A stretch of 64,000 bases of DNA from Thermoplasmatales archaeon (GCA_027366585.1 DAHXNF010000010.1:62001-126000), one strand, 5' to 3'; shown: positions 36,180-45,570, counted from the stretch's first letter. Notes: generated by a model not told the origin, from the sequence alone. Numbers and translations: made by a program.

Positions 36180-38189
36180 ATGATGAACACAATAATCAAG
36201 ATTAAGATAAGTAAAGGCAGGCATTTTGCCGATGCCGTTGATCGAAAAGACAGGGAGGTTGTCGCTGCAAGATTGAATGGCACATTATACGATCTTTTCT
36301 CTATATCACCATCTGATGGTGAATTTGAGCCTGTCGAAGTGCATTCCAGAGACGGAATGAGAATTCTAAGGCATTCCGGGGCACACCTCCTCGCACAGGC
36401 AGTGAAACAGATATATCCCTCATCATTGCTAAACGCAGGTCCTCCCACTGAGGATGGGTTCTATTACGATGTCATGATGGACCCAATCTCTTCCGAAGAT
36501 CTTGATAAGATAGAGAAGGTAATGAAGCTGCTCGCAAGCGAGAATATCCCGATAGTCAGGGAGGTAAAACCCAGGGACGAACTGCTGAAGATGTTTCATG
36601 ACAATCCATTCAAGATTGACAAGATAAGGGACAATGTTCCCGAAGGATCCAGTTCCTCGGTGTATAGACAGGGAAATTTCGCTGATTTCTGCACCGGTCC
36701 TCATGTACCTTCCACCGGCTACCTGAAGAATGTAAAGCTCCTGTCCCTCGCTTCCACAAACTACAAAGGGGACGAAAGGCGGGAGAAGTTGATCAGGATA
36801 TATGGAACAGTGTTTCCAACAGAAAAGGAGCTTAAGGATTACCTGAGGATGCGCGAAGAAGCTGTTAAGAGGGACCACAGGAAAGTTGGACAGGAGATGG
36901 ATCTGTTTGTTTTCAACTCCGAGAGGGCACCAGGGTTCCCGCTGTATACACCCAATGGAACCATAATCAAGAATGAACTGGTTGCTTTCATGCGCGAACT
37001 CAACGAAAGAAACGGTTGGGAAGAGGTTTCCACCCCGCATATATTCACAGACACAATGTGGAGGCAGTCCGGCCACTATGCGAAGTACAAGGATAATATG
37101 TACACATTCGAGTTCAAGGATGGGACAGGATATGCTGTCAAGCCCATGAACTGCCCCGGGCACATCACCATATTTGAAAGGGAACCGCACAGCTACAGGG
37201 ATCTGCCTGTCAAATATTCAGAACCTGGTCAGGTTTACAGGTACGAGAAATCGGGAGAAGTCGGGGGGCTGACACGGCCAAGGACATTCATGATTGATGA
37301 TGGACATGGTTTCATGCGGCCAGACCAGCTGGTTGAGGAGATCAGGAGCCTGATTGCCATGACAAGGGAGACATTCATGCTGCTTGGTGAAAGCAAGCTG
37401 GATTTTGAACTTAGCGTGATGGATGAGGAACACCTTGAGAATTATCTCATTGGCTACGTCTGCGCCATATGCGGCACTCTTTTCCATGCAAGAAAAGTTT
37501 CCAGCGAAGAAGAGCTTAAGTGCCCGGAATGCGGTTCACTGGATATCAAACCTGATCTGTCAAAATGGAGGGAGGCCACAGAGAGTCTCAGGACTGCATT
37601 GAAGGAATCCGGAATAGTGTACGAGGAATTGAAGGGAGAAGCAGCCTTCTATGGGCCCAAGATAGATGTGCATGTAGCAGACGCGATCGGCAGGAAGTGG
37701 CAATGTTCCACTATACAGGTGGATTTCATGATGCCTGTAAACTTCAACCTGCAGTACGTAAACCAGGCAGGGAAGAAGGAAAACCTCGTAATGCTCCACC
37801 GTGCTGTATTCGGATCGTATGAACGATTCATGGCAATTCTGATAGAAAACTTTGCAGGAAACCTGCCCACATGGATTTCGCCTGTGCAGGTTTTCATAGC
37901 GCCGGTTTCTGAGAAATTTGCCGATTACAGTGAAAAAGTTCTCGCGAAACTCAGGAAGAGTGGCATTAGAGCGCATCTTGACCGTGGTTCGGAGACACTC
38001 AACAAGAAGCTCAAGATGGTCAGGGGAAAGCGCCCATCGTATATCGTTGTTATCGGCGAACGTGAACTTCAGTCAGAAAAGATCACAGTCCGCAGCAGGA
38101 AGAATGAGCAGAAGGAGATGACTGTAACCGAGTTCATAGACGCAATCAGTAAGGAAATAAGGCAACGAACACCGACACAGTCCATCTGA
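36180..38189 (+). CDS. thrS: Threonyl-tRNA synthetase with a zinc-ribbon insertion
   Basis: 669 aa. N-terminal TGS-like segment, then the editing SAD domain (HSGAHLLAQAVKQIYP..YYDVM, CTGPHVPSTG), the class II catalytic core with zinc ligands Cys in NCPGH, His in DDGHGF and His in MLHRAVFGSYERF, and the anticodon domain (WISPVQVFIAPVS..VVIGERE). This is the bacterial-type ThrRS layout, not the archaeal one with a DTD-like editing domain. About 45 residues with CAICGTLFHARKV..LKCPECGS interrupt the core where relatives have only a short link. The inserted CxxC..CxxC ribbon probably touches tRNA. Confidence 0.92.
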   Translation: MMNTIIKIKISKGRHFADAVDRKDREVVAARLNGTLYDLFSISPSDGEFEPVEVHSRDGMRILRHSGAHLLAQAVKQIYPSSLLNAGPPTEDGFYYDVMMDPISSEDLDKIEKVMKLLASENIPIVREVKPRDELLKMFHDNPFKIDKIRDNVPEGSSSSVYRQGNFADFCTGPHVPSTGYLKNVKLLSLASTNYKGDERREKLIRIYGTVFPTEKELKDYLRMREEAVKRDHRKVGQEMDLFVFNSERAPGFPLYTPNGTIIKNELVAFMRELNERNGWEEVSTPHIFTDTMWRQSGHYAKYKDNMYTFEFKDGTGYAVKPMNCPGHITIFEREPHSYRDLPVKYSEPGQVYRYEKSGEVGGLTRPRTFMIDDGHGFMRPDQLVEEIRSLIAMTRETFMLLGESKLDFELSVMDEEHLENYLIGYVCAICGTLFHARKVSSEEELKCPECGSLDIKPDLSKWREATESLRTALKESGIVYEELKGEAAFYGPKIDVHVADAIGRKWQCSTIQVDFMMPVNFNLQYVNQAGKKENLVMLHRAVFGSYERFMAILIENFAGNLPTWISPVQVFIAPVSEKFADYSEKVLAKLRKSGIRAHLDRGSETLNKKLKMVRGKRPSYIVVIGERELQSEKITVRSRKNEQKEMTVTEFIDAISKEIRQRTPTQSI

Positions 38190-38194
38190 ATGGT

Positions 38195-39247
38195 TTATCC
38201 CGGCGATGATGCCGGTGTTCCTGCAATGACCTTCTTAATCTCCTCGGTGAGTCTTGGAAGAGCTTTTGATGCGTCGGCGTTTATAAAGTAGTCAGAGAAT
38301 TTCACTATCGGTGCTTCAGGATCCGTGTTTATCGAGATTATGGTCTCGCTTGCCTTCATGCCGACTATGTGCTGTATCTTTCCGGAAATGCCCGCGGCGA
38401 TGTACAGCTTTGGACGGACGGTCTGGCCGGTCTGACCAACCTGGTGTTCGTAAGGGATCCAGCCAAGATCGACAACGGGCCTGGATGCGCCTACCTGTCC
38501 GCCCAGGGAATCTGCCAGATCTTTGACAAGCTTGAATCCTGACGCATTCCCGAGTCCAAGCCCGCCTGAAACTATTATCTTGGCTGATGTCAGGTCGAGG
38601 CGGTCTTTCTGCTTGAACTCAAGCGTCCTGTGTTCACCGGCGTACTTTGCCATCTTTACTTTCTTGATCTTCACTTCGCAGGTATGCTTCTCGATCTTTT
38701 CCGGCATCTTATAGCTCCCCGGTCTCGATGTGATCATCTGTGGCCTATGCCTCTTGCACAGTATCTGGTCAATTGTCTTGTCACCGAATGACGGCCTCCA
38801 TGCTATGAGCAGCCTGTTGGGAACGTCGACATCCAGCTCTATGCAGTCGGCGGCAACCCCTGTCCTGCACCGGATTGCAATCCTTGAAACCAGGTCCCTT
38901 CCCTCCCTGCTGCCCGAAATAAGGAATATGTTTGGCTTATGCTCCTCAACGAAAGATGCGATGAATTCGGTATACGCAACACTGGAGAACCCTGTGAAAT
39001 CTGTCACCTCTGCCCCAAGGAAAAGGTCGCAGCCGTAAGATTCTGCCTCGCTGGCTATATCTTTGAGGTTCTTTCCTACTGCAACGCCAACGGCTTTCTC
39101 GCCAAGCTTCTGTGCAAGTTCCCTCGCCTTCCCGAGCATCTCCAATGCTCCCCTGCTAATCCTGCCATTCTTATGCTCTATGTATACGAATACATTGTGA
39201 TAGTCCTCCGGATGCTCCGGAATTACGCAGTTGATGAGCTCGACCAT
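38195..39247 (-). CDS. etfA: Electron transfer flavoprotein alpha subunit
   Basis: 350 aa. The C-terminal FAD domain is clear: GASRPVVDLGWIPYEHQVGQ, VRPKLYIAAGISGKIQHIVGM and IISINTDPEAPI. Its ATG overlaps the etfB stop by one base. With EtfB it carries electrons from acyl-CoA and related dehydrogenases to the FixC/FixX quinone oxidoreductase. Confidence 0.92.
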   Translation of the reverse strand: MVELINCVIPEHPEDYHNVFVYIEHKNGRISRGALEMLGKARELAQKLGEKAVGVAVGKNLKDIASEAESYGCDLFLGAEVTDFTGFSSVAYTEFIASFVEEHKPNIFLISGSREGRDLVSRIAIRCRTGVAADCIELDVDVPNRLLIAWRPSFGDKTIDQILCKRHRPQMITSRPGSYKMPEKIEKHTCEVKIKKVKMAKYAGEHRTLEFKQKDRLDLTSAKIIVSGGLGLGNASGFKLVKDLADSLGGQVGASRPVVDLGWIPYEHQVGQTGQTVRPKLYIAAGISGKIQHIVGMKASETIISINTDPEAPIVKFSDYFINADASKALPRLTEEIKKVIAGTPASSPG

Positions 39248-40047
39248 TATGCCTCATCCCCTGTCCTGATTATTCCTTTCTTAACGAGATCCTGAACAAG
39301 CACAGGAATCTCGTCCAGCTTGATTGGTCTTGATTCCCGCTTCCTTTCCTCCGGAATCTTGAGCGCTCCAACGAGTGTTGGTGATCCTTTAATGCCGACC
39401 CATTCCGGTGGCAGGTTAAGTGAATCATGATCCCATTTCTCCACACCTTTCTTTATTGCGTCGATCTTCAGCCTCAACCTCGACCTCCGCGGGAGGTTAG
39501 CATTTATCAGCACAGTGACAAGAACGGGCGGCTTTGTGCTTACGACCTCAATCCCGTCCTCGAGCTCCCTTTCGGCTATCAGCATGCCTGCCTCTATCCT
39601 GGAACTTACTGTATACGTGACCTGGTCTATGCCTAGGAATTCAGCCACTCCGGGTCCAACATGGCCAGTTCCGGAGTCGGTTGTGCTCTCCCCTGCAAAT
39701 ATGATGTCGAAGTCACCGACCTTCTTCACTGCAGCCGCTATAGTGAGAGATGTGGCATATGTGTCAGCAGCCGCGAATACCCGGTCAGTGATAAGAATGC
39801 CGCGGTCTGCTCCCCTGCCCATGCATTCCAGTATTGCGTTCTCGGCCTGTGGTGGTCCCATTGATATGACAGTGATCTCGCCACCCTCACTGTCCTTTAT
39901 CTTCAGAGCTGCCTCAAGCGCATTCTCATCAGAAGGGTTTATTATTCCCCTGGCCTGCGATCTGTTCAATGTGAATTTTACCGGATCGATAAAAATTTCC
40001 TCTGCATCCGGAACCTGCTTCATCAATATGATCATTTTCAGAGACAC
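39247..40047 (-). CDS. etfB: Electron transfer flavoprotein beta subunit
   Basis: 266 aa from GTG 40047. The track start at 40146 lies within fixX. GGTGA overlapping the fixX stop is well placed for this GTG, the same arrangement as in sdhD. ILMKQVPDAEEIFIDP, GIINPSDENALEAALKIKD and the nucleotide loop (FAGESTTDSGTGHVGP) mark the beta subunit. Confidence 0.92.
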   Translation of the reverse strand: MSLKMIILMKQVPDAEEIFIDPVKFTLNRSQARGIINPSDENALEAALKIKDSEGGEITVISMGPPQAENAILECMGRGADRGILITDRVFAAADTYATSLTIAAAVKKVGDFDIIFAGESTTDSGTGHVGPGVAEFLGIDQVTYTVSSRIEAGMLIAERELEDGIEVVSTKPPVLVTVLINANLPRRSRLRLKIDAIKKGVEKWDHDSLNLPPEWVGIKGSPTLVGALKIPEERKRESRPIKLDEIPVLVQDLVKKGIIRTGDEA

Positions 40048-40051
40048 GATT

Positions 40052-40324
40052 TCACCCGTACTTGTACTTGACCCCATGGCCACCCTTGGGGTTTGACCAG
40101 GCAACGGATCCGTGAGAGCACGCAAAGAAGCATGTACCGCATTCAACGCAGTCCTCGTACTTGAAGTTCAGTTTGCCTTCTATCAGCGTATAACAGCTTG
40201 CCGGGCATGCGAATGTGCAGAAATGATCCGGGCATACTGCACAGATATCAGGCTTAACCGTGATGTGCTCATATCCTTTGTCTGTCTTATAATTCAACAG
40301 AGATAGTTTTTCCTCTATTTGCAT
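40052..40324 (-). CDS. fixX: FixX-type ferredoxin
   Basis: 90 aa, normal length. CAVCPDHFCTFACPASC and YEDCVECGTCFFACSHGSVAWSNPKGGHG match FixX, the [4Fe-4S] partner of FixC that completes an ETF:quinone oxidoreductase. It follows fixC by 5 bases. Confidence 0.92.
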   Translation of the reverse strand: MQIEEKLSLLNYKTDKGYEHITVKPDICAVCPDHFCTFACPASCYTLIEGKLNFKYEDCVECGTCFFACSHGSVAWSNPKGGHGVKYKYG

Positions 40325-40329
40325 TGTAA

Positions 40330-41622
40330 TTACATCCTCCTGGCGGCCCTGTAGGCCTCAAGTATAAGCTGTGATTTTGACATTCCAGATCCTGCAATAG
40401 ATTCCAGCAGGATCTCTGAAAGATGCCTCTTTGGTTCCCCTGTTTCATAGAACATGTCAAAGAAGACTTTTTCCGCAATCCTCGGGACTGCCTTATGCAT
40501 GAGGCTGCTCCATGTCACTCCCTCGATTCCCTTGAAGTTCTTCATATCCTCGAGAACGTAATTTAAAGCAAGCTTCTCGTCGTATGAATGTAGTGAAGCA
40601 GCACTGAAGTTGCCCTTCGTCTTGGCCTCTATTGCAGCTTCCGCTGCTGCAATTCCTGATGTGATCGCGTAATTCATTCCCTGTATAACAAGGCCATTGC
40701 TGAATCCGAGGCTTGCTGAATCGCCCGCGATCATGTATCCGTCTCCGCTCAGTCTGGGCACGGATTTTATGCCGCCCTCACAGACGAGGTGGGCACTGTA
40801 CTCCTCAACCTTTCCGCCTTCAAGATACGGCGCAATGAAAGGATGTGTTACAAACTGTTCCATTATGTTATATGAATATGTGCTGTTATTGGCCCTCAAA
40901 TCAGCTGCATTGATTACCGCACCGATAGATATTGTTTCCTTATTTGTATAAAGGAAGCCGCCAGCCTTAACTCCATCCTTCAGGAATCCAAGCACGTATT
41001 CCCCGGCATATCCCTGGGAACCCCGCAGATTGAATCTTTCGTTGATCGTGGTTTCCGGCAGTCGGATTACCTCCTTGATCCCGATTGCAACGTCCCTGTC
41101 GCCGATTGGTTCCCTCAGGCCTGAATCAATTGCAACTCTTGGATTTGCCCCCTCGGCAAGAATCACGACATCCGAGGATATTACGTCGCCTTCCTGCTCA
41201 ACTCCTATGACCTTTCTGTCCTTGAACGCGACCTTGTCCACCGTTACCCCGGTTACAAGAGTGGCACCAGAAGCCTTCGCCTTGTTAGCAAGGAACTGGT
41301 CAAATTTTGCACGCAGGACTGAATATCCTGTCTTGTTATTCTCTAGCTTTTTTGACCTGAAGTCTATCGAAATGAGCGAATCATCAGTCAGCAGACCGGT
41401 GCCCTTGGAGACGACAAATCTTTCCAGCGGTGCATTCTTTTCCCAGTCAGGAATGACCTTGGCAAGCTCATTTCCCCAGAGTATTCCTCCAGAGACGTTC
41501 TTGCTTCCCGGCGGGTCGGCCCTTTCGACCAGCAGAACGCTCAGCCCGGAGGAGGCAAGTTTTATGGCAGATGATGAACCTGCAGGCCCTGCACCCACAA
41601 CAATAGCATCAAATTCGCTCAT
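40330..41622 (-). CDS. fixC: ETF-quinone oxidoreductase flavoprotein
   Basis: 430 aa. FAD-binding DAIVVGAGPAGSSSAIKLASSG at the N-terminus, NVSGGILWG and GYMIAGDSASLGFSNGL later. First gene of fixC-fixX-etfB-etfA. It passes electrons from ETF to the quinone pool; in organisms with the whole FixABCX set, bifurcation to ferredoxin is also possible. TTTTTAAGA about 25 bases upstream on the minus strand may be the TATA box. Confidence 0.9.
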   Translation of the reverse strand: MSEFDAIVVGAGPAGSSSAIKLASSGLSVLLVERADPPGSKNVSGGILWGNELAKVIPDWEKNAPLERFVVSKGTGLLTDDSLISIDFRSKKLENNKTGYSVLRAKFDQFLANKAKASGATLVTGVTVDKVAFKDRKVIGVEQEGDVISSDVVILAEGANPRVAIDSGLREPIGDRDVAIGIKEVIRLPETTINERFNLRGSQGYAGEYVLGFLKDGVKAGGFLYTNKETISIGAVINAADLRANNSTYSYNIMEQFVTHPFIAPYLEGGKVEEYSAHLVCEGGIKSVPRLSGDGYMIAGDSASLGFSNGLVIQGMNYAITSGIAAAEAAIEAKTKGNFSAASLHSYDEKLALNYVLEDMKNFKGIEGVTWSSLMHKAVPRIAEKVFFDMFYETGEPKRHLSEILLESIAGSGMSKSQLILEAYRAARRM

Positions 41623-41679
41623 CCTTACTTAATGGCACCGTTCTTAAAAAATGTTGCAATGATTTACATTGAATGCTAT

Positions 41680-41771
41680 GAGGCGATTAACCTATTTTCT
41701 GAAGCTGATTAAATAGGGCAGTACAGGTCTCATAACGCCTAGTAAATAGATATAAATTGTCAAATCGCCTC
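41680..41771. repeat. 9-base perfect inverted repeat around an A/T-rich core
   Basis: GAGGCGATT (41680-41688) and AATCGCCTC (41763-41771) are exact complements flanking 74 bases in the gap between fixC and the anchored-protein operon. It could be a tiny degenerate mobile element or a regulatory/terminator structure. No flanking target duplication is evident. Confidence 0.35.
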
Positions 41772-41835
41772 ACTGCCCATCAGGATAAACAGATCTGGAA
41801 AGTCATTGTTCATCAGCTCGTCGGGGCTCACTTGC

Positions 41836-42384
41836 TTAAGTCCCTACGTACAATAGATCACTTTGCAGTTCAGGAACTTCATAGGCAAGGCTATCATTAC
41901 TGAACTTATTGTTAGAAAGCATGGATAGTAGATAATATCCTGTAGGGGCAGGGATATAAGCAGGGCTTGAATATTTAGATGGATAAGTTCCATTGAACGT
42001 CAAGTCATACACTGACTCGTTCCACATGACTGAATCTGCCCGGAAAGAATTCGTAATACAATATGGGATTGTAACAAAAACCCGATGTGCAGCACTAATG
42101 TTGGAGCTGTTGGTACCGACATAAACTAGAGTAAGCCCCTGAAATTTCCCTGTATTGTTGAAGACAAACCGAGTTCTGGATGTATTCGGTCTTGCCGGAG
42201 CACAGAAGTGGAATTCTATGAAGCTGGTGCTGCCGTTATTACTGCTATTCCATGTAATGTTTACGGTAACTCCAAGGTGTGAATGATTCAGTGTTTCATA
42301 GTAATCGACAGTATATAAAATCAGGGAGAAAATGAGGATGAAGGTTACAATCAGGGCAAATATCTCTCTTCGCATTATTTTCAC
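41836..42384 (-). CDS. Small membrane-anchored sequon-rich surface protein 3
   Basis: 182 aa. One N-terminal hydrophobic helix (IFALIVTFILIFSLILYTV), the rest predicted outside. It has at least nine N-x-S/T sites (NIT, NSS, NGS, NTS, NNT, NIS, NES, NGT, NDS), suggesting dense glycosylation, and two Cys. IPAPTGYYLLSML is the recurring P...GYY motif of this locus. Its ATG overlaps the previous gene by 4 bases, so it is the last gene of the exporter operon. No known family recognised. Confidence 0.6.
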   Translation of the reverse strand: MKIMRREIFALIVTFILIFSLILYTVDYYETLNHSHLGVTVNITWNSSNNGSTSFIEFHFCAPARPNTSRTRFVFNNTGKFQGLTLVYVGTNSSNISAAHRVFVTIPYCITNSFRADSVMWNESVYDLTFNGTYPSKYSSPAYIPAPTGYYLLSMLSNNKFSNDSLAYEVPELQSDLLYVGT

Positions 42385-42839
42385 TGTTCCTCTCGAGGCA
42401 TAGCATATGCCATCAGACTGAAGTTGTCGTTGCCCTGAGATTTGAACTCGATACTGTAGGCACCTTCTGTGTGATTATCTGTGCTTAGGGAGCATGTAAA
42501 AGAGTGAAAATCACCAGGTCCAGCTGTTGAAACTGCGCCGGGGCCAGAAGGTGTGTAGGTGCATACCTTAGTTGCATTATGTATGTTTCCTGACATTATA
42601 TACTCAATTCCAGCGATGTTTAAATTGATAGTAAGGTAATATTTTGCCAAAAAATTGTCCTTTTGCGTCAGTGTCACATTTTTTTCCAAAACGAGGAGTG
42701 ATGTACCAGGAATCGGTGGCGATATTGTCGTTGACCCGCTGCCTTTATTAGAATTACTCGTGTATATATAATAGGAGGACGAAACTATGATTGCCATTAT
42801 CACAGCAAAGACCAGTACAAGCTTCCTCCTTGATATCAT
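42381..42839 (-). CDS. Small membrane-anchored sequon-rich surface protein 2
   Basis: 152 aa. N-terminal anchor LVLVFAVIMAIIVSSSYYIY, then an external beta-rich domain with four sequons (NVT, NAT, NHT, NFS) and two Cys (KVCTYTPS, FTCSLS) that could form a disulfide. The ATGA overlap with the permease gene implies coupled translation. It lacks a clear GYY motif but has the same build as its neighbours. Function unknown. Confidence 0.6.
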   Translation of the reverse strand: MISRRKLVLVFAVIMAIIVSSSYYIYTSNSNKGSGSTTISPPIPGTSLLVLEKNVTLTQKDNFLAKYYLTINLNIAGIEYIMSGNIHNATKVCTYTPSGPGAVSTAGPGDFHSFTCSLSTDNHTEGAYSIEFKSQGNDNFSLMAYAMPREEQ

Positions 42840-43816
42840 CTAGTCTTCACCCCAATGATGAAAAACAAAGCTAAGATGAAAACAGTTAAGATTAGGTATT
42901 CCAGGAGCATGGAAGAAAACGGCATTATTGCGTTAAGCGCGCTCACATGATAGGTGGCATAGTATTTGTAATTGGCAGAGCTGAACACCTCACCTGGCCT
43001 GACTCCTGAAGCTGCAACGTAAGGTTGCATGTTCGACAGGAACATAGCCATACCAAACATGTTTCCAGGGTTGATAAATTCTACAATATGATACAACTGA
43101 TTTAAGCTGCCATGTGCAATAGAAGATTGAAGGATCTGCGATATCAAGAACACTAAAAGGAACAGCGAAACGGAAACAGCAACCGAAGTTACCTTTTTTT
43201 TCGTTATTTCGCTGATAAGCAGACCCTCCAGCACAATAGAGAAAGACACAAATATTGCAACAAAATATTCAATATATATGTCGAGAGGAGAAAAAAACAA
43301 CCTGCCAATTATGTACATGGACGGGCCGGGTGAAGTGATTGTGGATTTGGCGTATACCGATATCAAGATCAATTCATATATTACAAGATGACCGCTTTCA
43401 GCTAGATATACACCGAAAATCACAAGAAAAGAAGCAAGGATAAGGATCATGGAAAAAGTAAACTGCCATAGAAGCTTCCCGGCCAACAGGCAAACTCGTT
43501 TCCGCTTGAATACAGAAATCATTTCCCAGCTGCCGGATTCCTTTTCCTCAGAGATAGCAATTGCTGGCGGGATCAGGATAACCAGATACAATAACGGAAA
43601 GGTAGACTGAAAAACTTGTCCTACAAAGTACTGGGCTAGTACGTATTTAGCGCCATTATAGTATTGAAGAAAAAACTGATCTATCGCCGTTAGCAGGGTC
43701 AGGATGCACGTGATCAGTAAGATAGCCAGGTAGAGAACTGACCTTAGACCTGTTCTGGCCTCTTTTCTGAATACTGCGGATATTGCTTTCCATCGTGAAC
43801 TGTAATCAACTTCCAT
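42836..43816 (-). CDS. ABC-2 type transporter permease
   Basis: 326 aa from ATG 43816, chosen because GGAGAG precedes it at the right distance; the track start at 43873 lies inside the ATPase gene. Six or more hydrophobic segments; AISEEKESGSWEMISVFKRKRVCLLAGKLLW is the coupling helix region typical of ABC-2 permeases such as those for antibiotic, lipid or peptide export. Partner of the ATPase immediately upstream. Confidence 0.8.
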   Translation of the reverse strand: MEVDYSSRWKAISAVFRKEARTGLRSVLYLAILLITCILTLLTAIDQFFLQYYNGAKYVLAQYFVGQVFQSTFPLLYLVILIPPAIAISEEKESGSWEMISVFKRKRVCLLAGKLLWQFTFSMILILASFLVIFGVYLAESGHLVIYELILISVYAKSTITSPGPSMYIIGRLFFSPLDIYIEYFVAIFVSFSIVLEGLLISEITKKKVTSVAVSVSLFLLVFLISQILQSSIAHGSLNQLYHIVEFINPGNMFGMAMFLSNMQPYVAASGVRPGEVFSSANYKYYATYHVSALNAIMPFSSMLLEYLILTVFILALFFIIGVKTR

Positions 43817-44657
43817 ATTCTCTCCTGAAGGCTTCCTCCAAACTGGGTCTCCTGGCATATTTAACTTCCACACCCTGGTTGATCAATTTCCTCACGACTT
43901 CCTGGGGCTCATCCCCGCTGTCCACGTACAGGACAGCGCCATTCTCAATCCTACAGGAATAACCAATCTTTCCGCATGCCTCTATAGCTTCGCTCGTCGG
44001 AGATGATATCTCAATAATCATCATATTCAGCTGGTGAGTCCTTGGATCTTCAACCGCATTCCCGGAACGCATGAATATGATGTCATCGGCAATTTCCTGA
44101 ACCAGGGTCAAAACATGGGAACTTATCAGGAATACGATTCCAGTTCTTTTCAACTTTTTGATCAACGATGCAAGCTCAAATGATGATATTGGATCCAGCC
44201 CTTCGAATGGTTCATCCAGGCAAATAAAATTGGCGTCGGAAGACAGCACCATGGCTAGGTTCAACCTGCGCTTCTGCCCTTTCGAAAGTTTGTAGCCCAT
44301 TACTTTCTCTAGCTGGGAGATGCCAGTTAAGCTGAGATATTCCGTCACATTTCCCTTTCCACCTGAAAATTGAAGATAGAACTCAACGTTTTCTCTGCAC
44401 GTTAAATATGGGTAGATGGACGCATTCTCAGGCAGGTACGCAAATTTTCCTTCTCTCTTGATCGCTCCTGCACTTATTTTCTGCAATCCCAGAATCGCCC
44501 TGATGGTTGTTGTCTTTCCTGCACCATTTGCTCCAACAAGAGCAATGCACTTCCCTCCTTCATCTACAACAAGGGATAGACCCTTAACCGCTTCCTTTTT
44601 ATTCCTGATCCCATACTTAACACTTATTGATTCCATGTTCAGTATGTGTTTTGTCAC
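43806..44657 (-). CDS. ABC transporter ATP-binding protein
   Basis: 283 aa. Walker A GANGAGKTT, signature KLSKGQKRRLNLAM, Walker B FICLDEPFEGLDP and the H-loop SSHVL are intact. The last 70 residues form a small extra domain ending EEAFRREYGS, common in ABC-2 exporters. It is followed by its permease with an 11-base overlap. Substrate not known; the flanking anchored proteins may be parts of the machine, its cargo, or immunity/sensor proteins. Confidence 0.88.
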   Translation of the reverse strand: MTKHILNMESISVKYGIRNKKEAVKGLSLVVDEGGKCIALVGANGAGKTTTIRAILGLQKISAGAIKREGKFAYLPENASIYPYLTCRENVEFYLQFSGGKGNVTEYLSLTGISQLEKVMGYKLSKGQKRRLNLAMVLSSDANFICLDEPFEGLDPISSFELASLIKKLKRTGIVFLISSHVLTLVQEIADDIIFMRSGNAVEDPRTHQLNMMIIEISSPTSEAIEACGKIGYSCRIENGAVLYVDSGDEPQEVVRKLINQGVEVKYARRPSLEEAFRREYGS

Positions 44658-44684
44658 TTCACCATCCCCTCTTGTATTATTTTG

Positions 44685-45200
44685 TCACACTTCGATCTGA
44701 CTTACGCTCCCGGAATTGGATACAAAATATGCTATACGAGAAAATCCCTCGAAATAAAATGACGTCTGCAGTCCCTTCGCAGATTCGTAGTTTGTAGGAC
44801 CCCTCGTAATCATGTAATATCCTGCGATGTCTGGCAACTGTACAGTTGTACTGTACGATGGATTGGCATTATCCAGTTGAAAAGGGATTACCTTTGTACA
44901 ATTGCTGGGATTATTTATATCTGATAGATTCTGGCTATAAAAAAGACCAAGCCCTAACCCATTACTTTCAATAAAGTCAAATTTTGTAAGGAAATTAGTC
45001 TGGTTGATGATGGCTGTTATTGTCACCGCAACGATATCGCTATTGTTATTCTCCAGATTATCAACTATCTTAACCCCAATGGAATAACTAGAATGAATAT
45101 CTGTGTAATATACCAGATAGGAAAAAGAGGCAATGGCAGTAATTACTACTGCAGAAATAACTATTACGAAAAGTTTCTGCGATCTCTTTGATAGTGCCAT
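44685..45200 (-). CDS. Small membrane-anchored sequon-rich surface protein 1
   Basis: 171 aa from ATG 45200, where GGGGATTAC precedes the start; the track extends 32 codons farther without support. Anchor helix LFVIVISAVVITAIASFSYLVYY; external part with sequons NNS, NQT, NLS, NCT. TVQLPDIAGYYMITRGP is the P...GYY motif. It ends 28 bases before the ATPase gene and is the likely first gene of the operon. Confidence 0.6.
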   Translation of the reverse strand: MALSKRSQKLFVIVISAVVITAIASFSYLVYYTDIHSSYSIGVKIVDNLENNNSDIVAVTITAIINQTNFLTKFDFIESNGLGLGLFYSQNLSDINNPSNCTKVIPFQLDNANPSYSTTVQLPDIAGYYMITRGPTNYESAKGLQTSFYFEGFSRIAYFVSNSGSVSQIEV

Positions 45201-45273
45201 GTAATCCCCACAACCATTATGGCTTATAAAATATTTTGACAAACCAAATTTAAGAAATTCATTTAAAATAACT

Positions 45274-45570
45274 TCAGGAATTGCTAAACTGAACATAAGA
45301 GTTCATATAAACATCATAATAGGAGGTAAAGATATAGTCGGAACTGTGAGCAAACTGACCCATTAAATAATAATAAATTCCTTCATATTGCCCGGAATTT
45401 CCTGGTACAGTTGCTGAAGTCTGCCATGAAGCTGAGTATGGCGTATTACCTGCAGCCTTCCCATTATCTGAGAAAACCCAACTTGTGTTATAAAGGCACA
45501 TATTCACAGGCTCGAGAGTAAAACACGGCACATCAAACAATATTGGACTGAATACTTGGAGCTTAAACTA
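45274..45570 (-). pseudogene. Truncated fourth copy of the anchored surface protein
   Basis: The 88-aa track ORF starts inside a frame that is open to about 45570 after a TAG. It reads VFSPILFDVPCFTLEPV..NTSWVF..VPGNSGQYEGIYYYLMGQFAHSSDYIF. The external domain resembles the C-terminal half of the neighbouring proteins, but the N-terminal anchor is missing, so it is probably a decayed paralog. Confidence 0.45.

Noticed and set aside
36429-37190. 253-aa ORF on the minus strand
   Set aside because: Antisense shadow of thrS; no protein-like features.
39515-40096. 193-aa ORF on the plus strand
   Set aside because: Antisense shadow of etfB, which has clear family motifs on the other strand.
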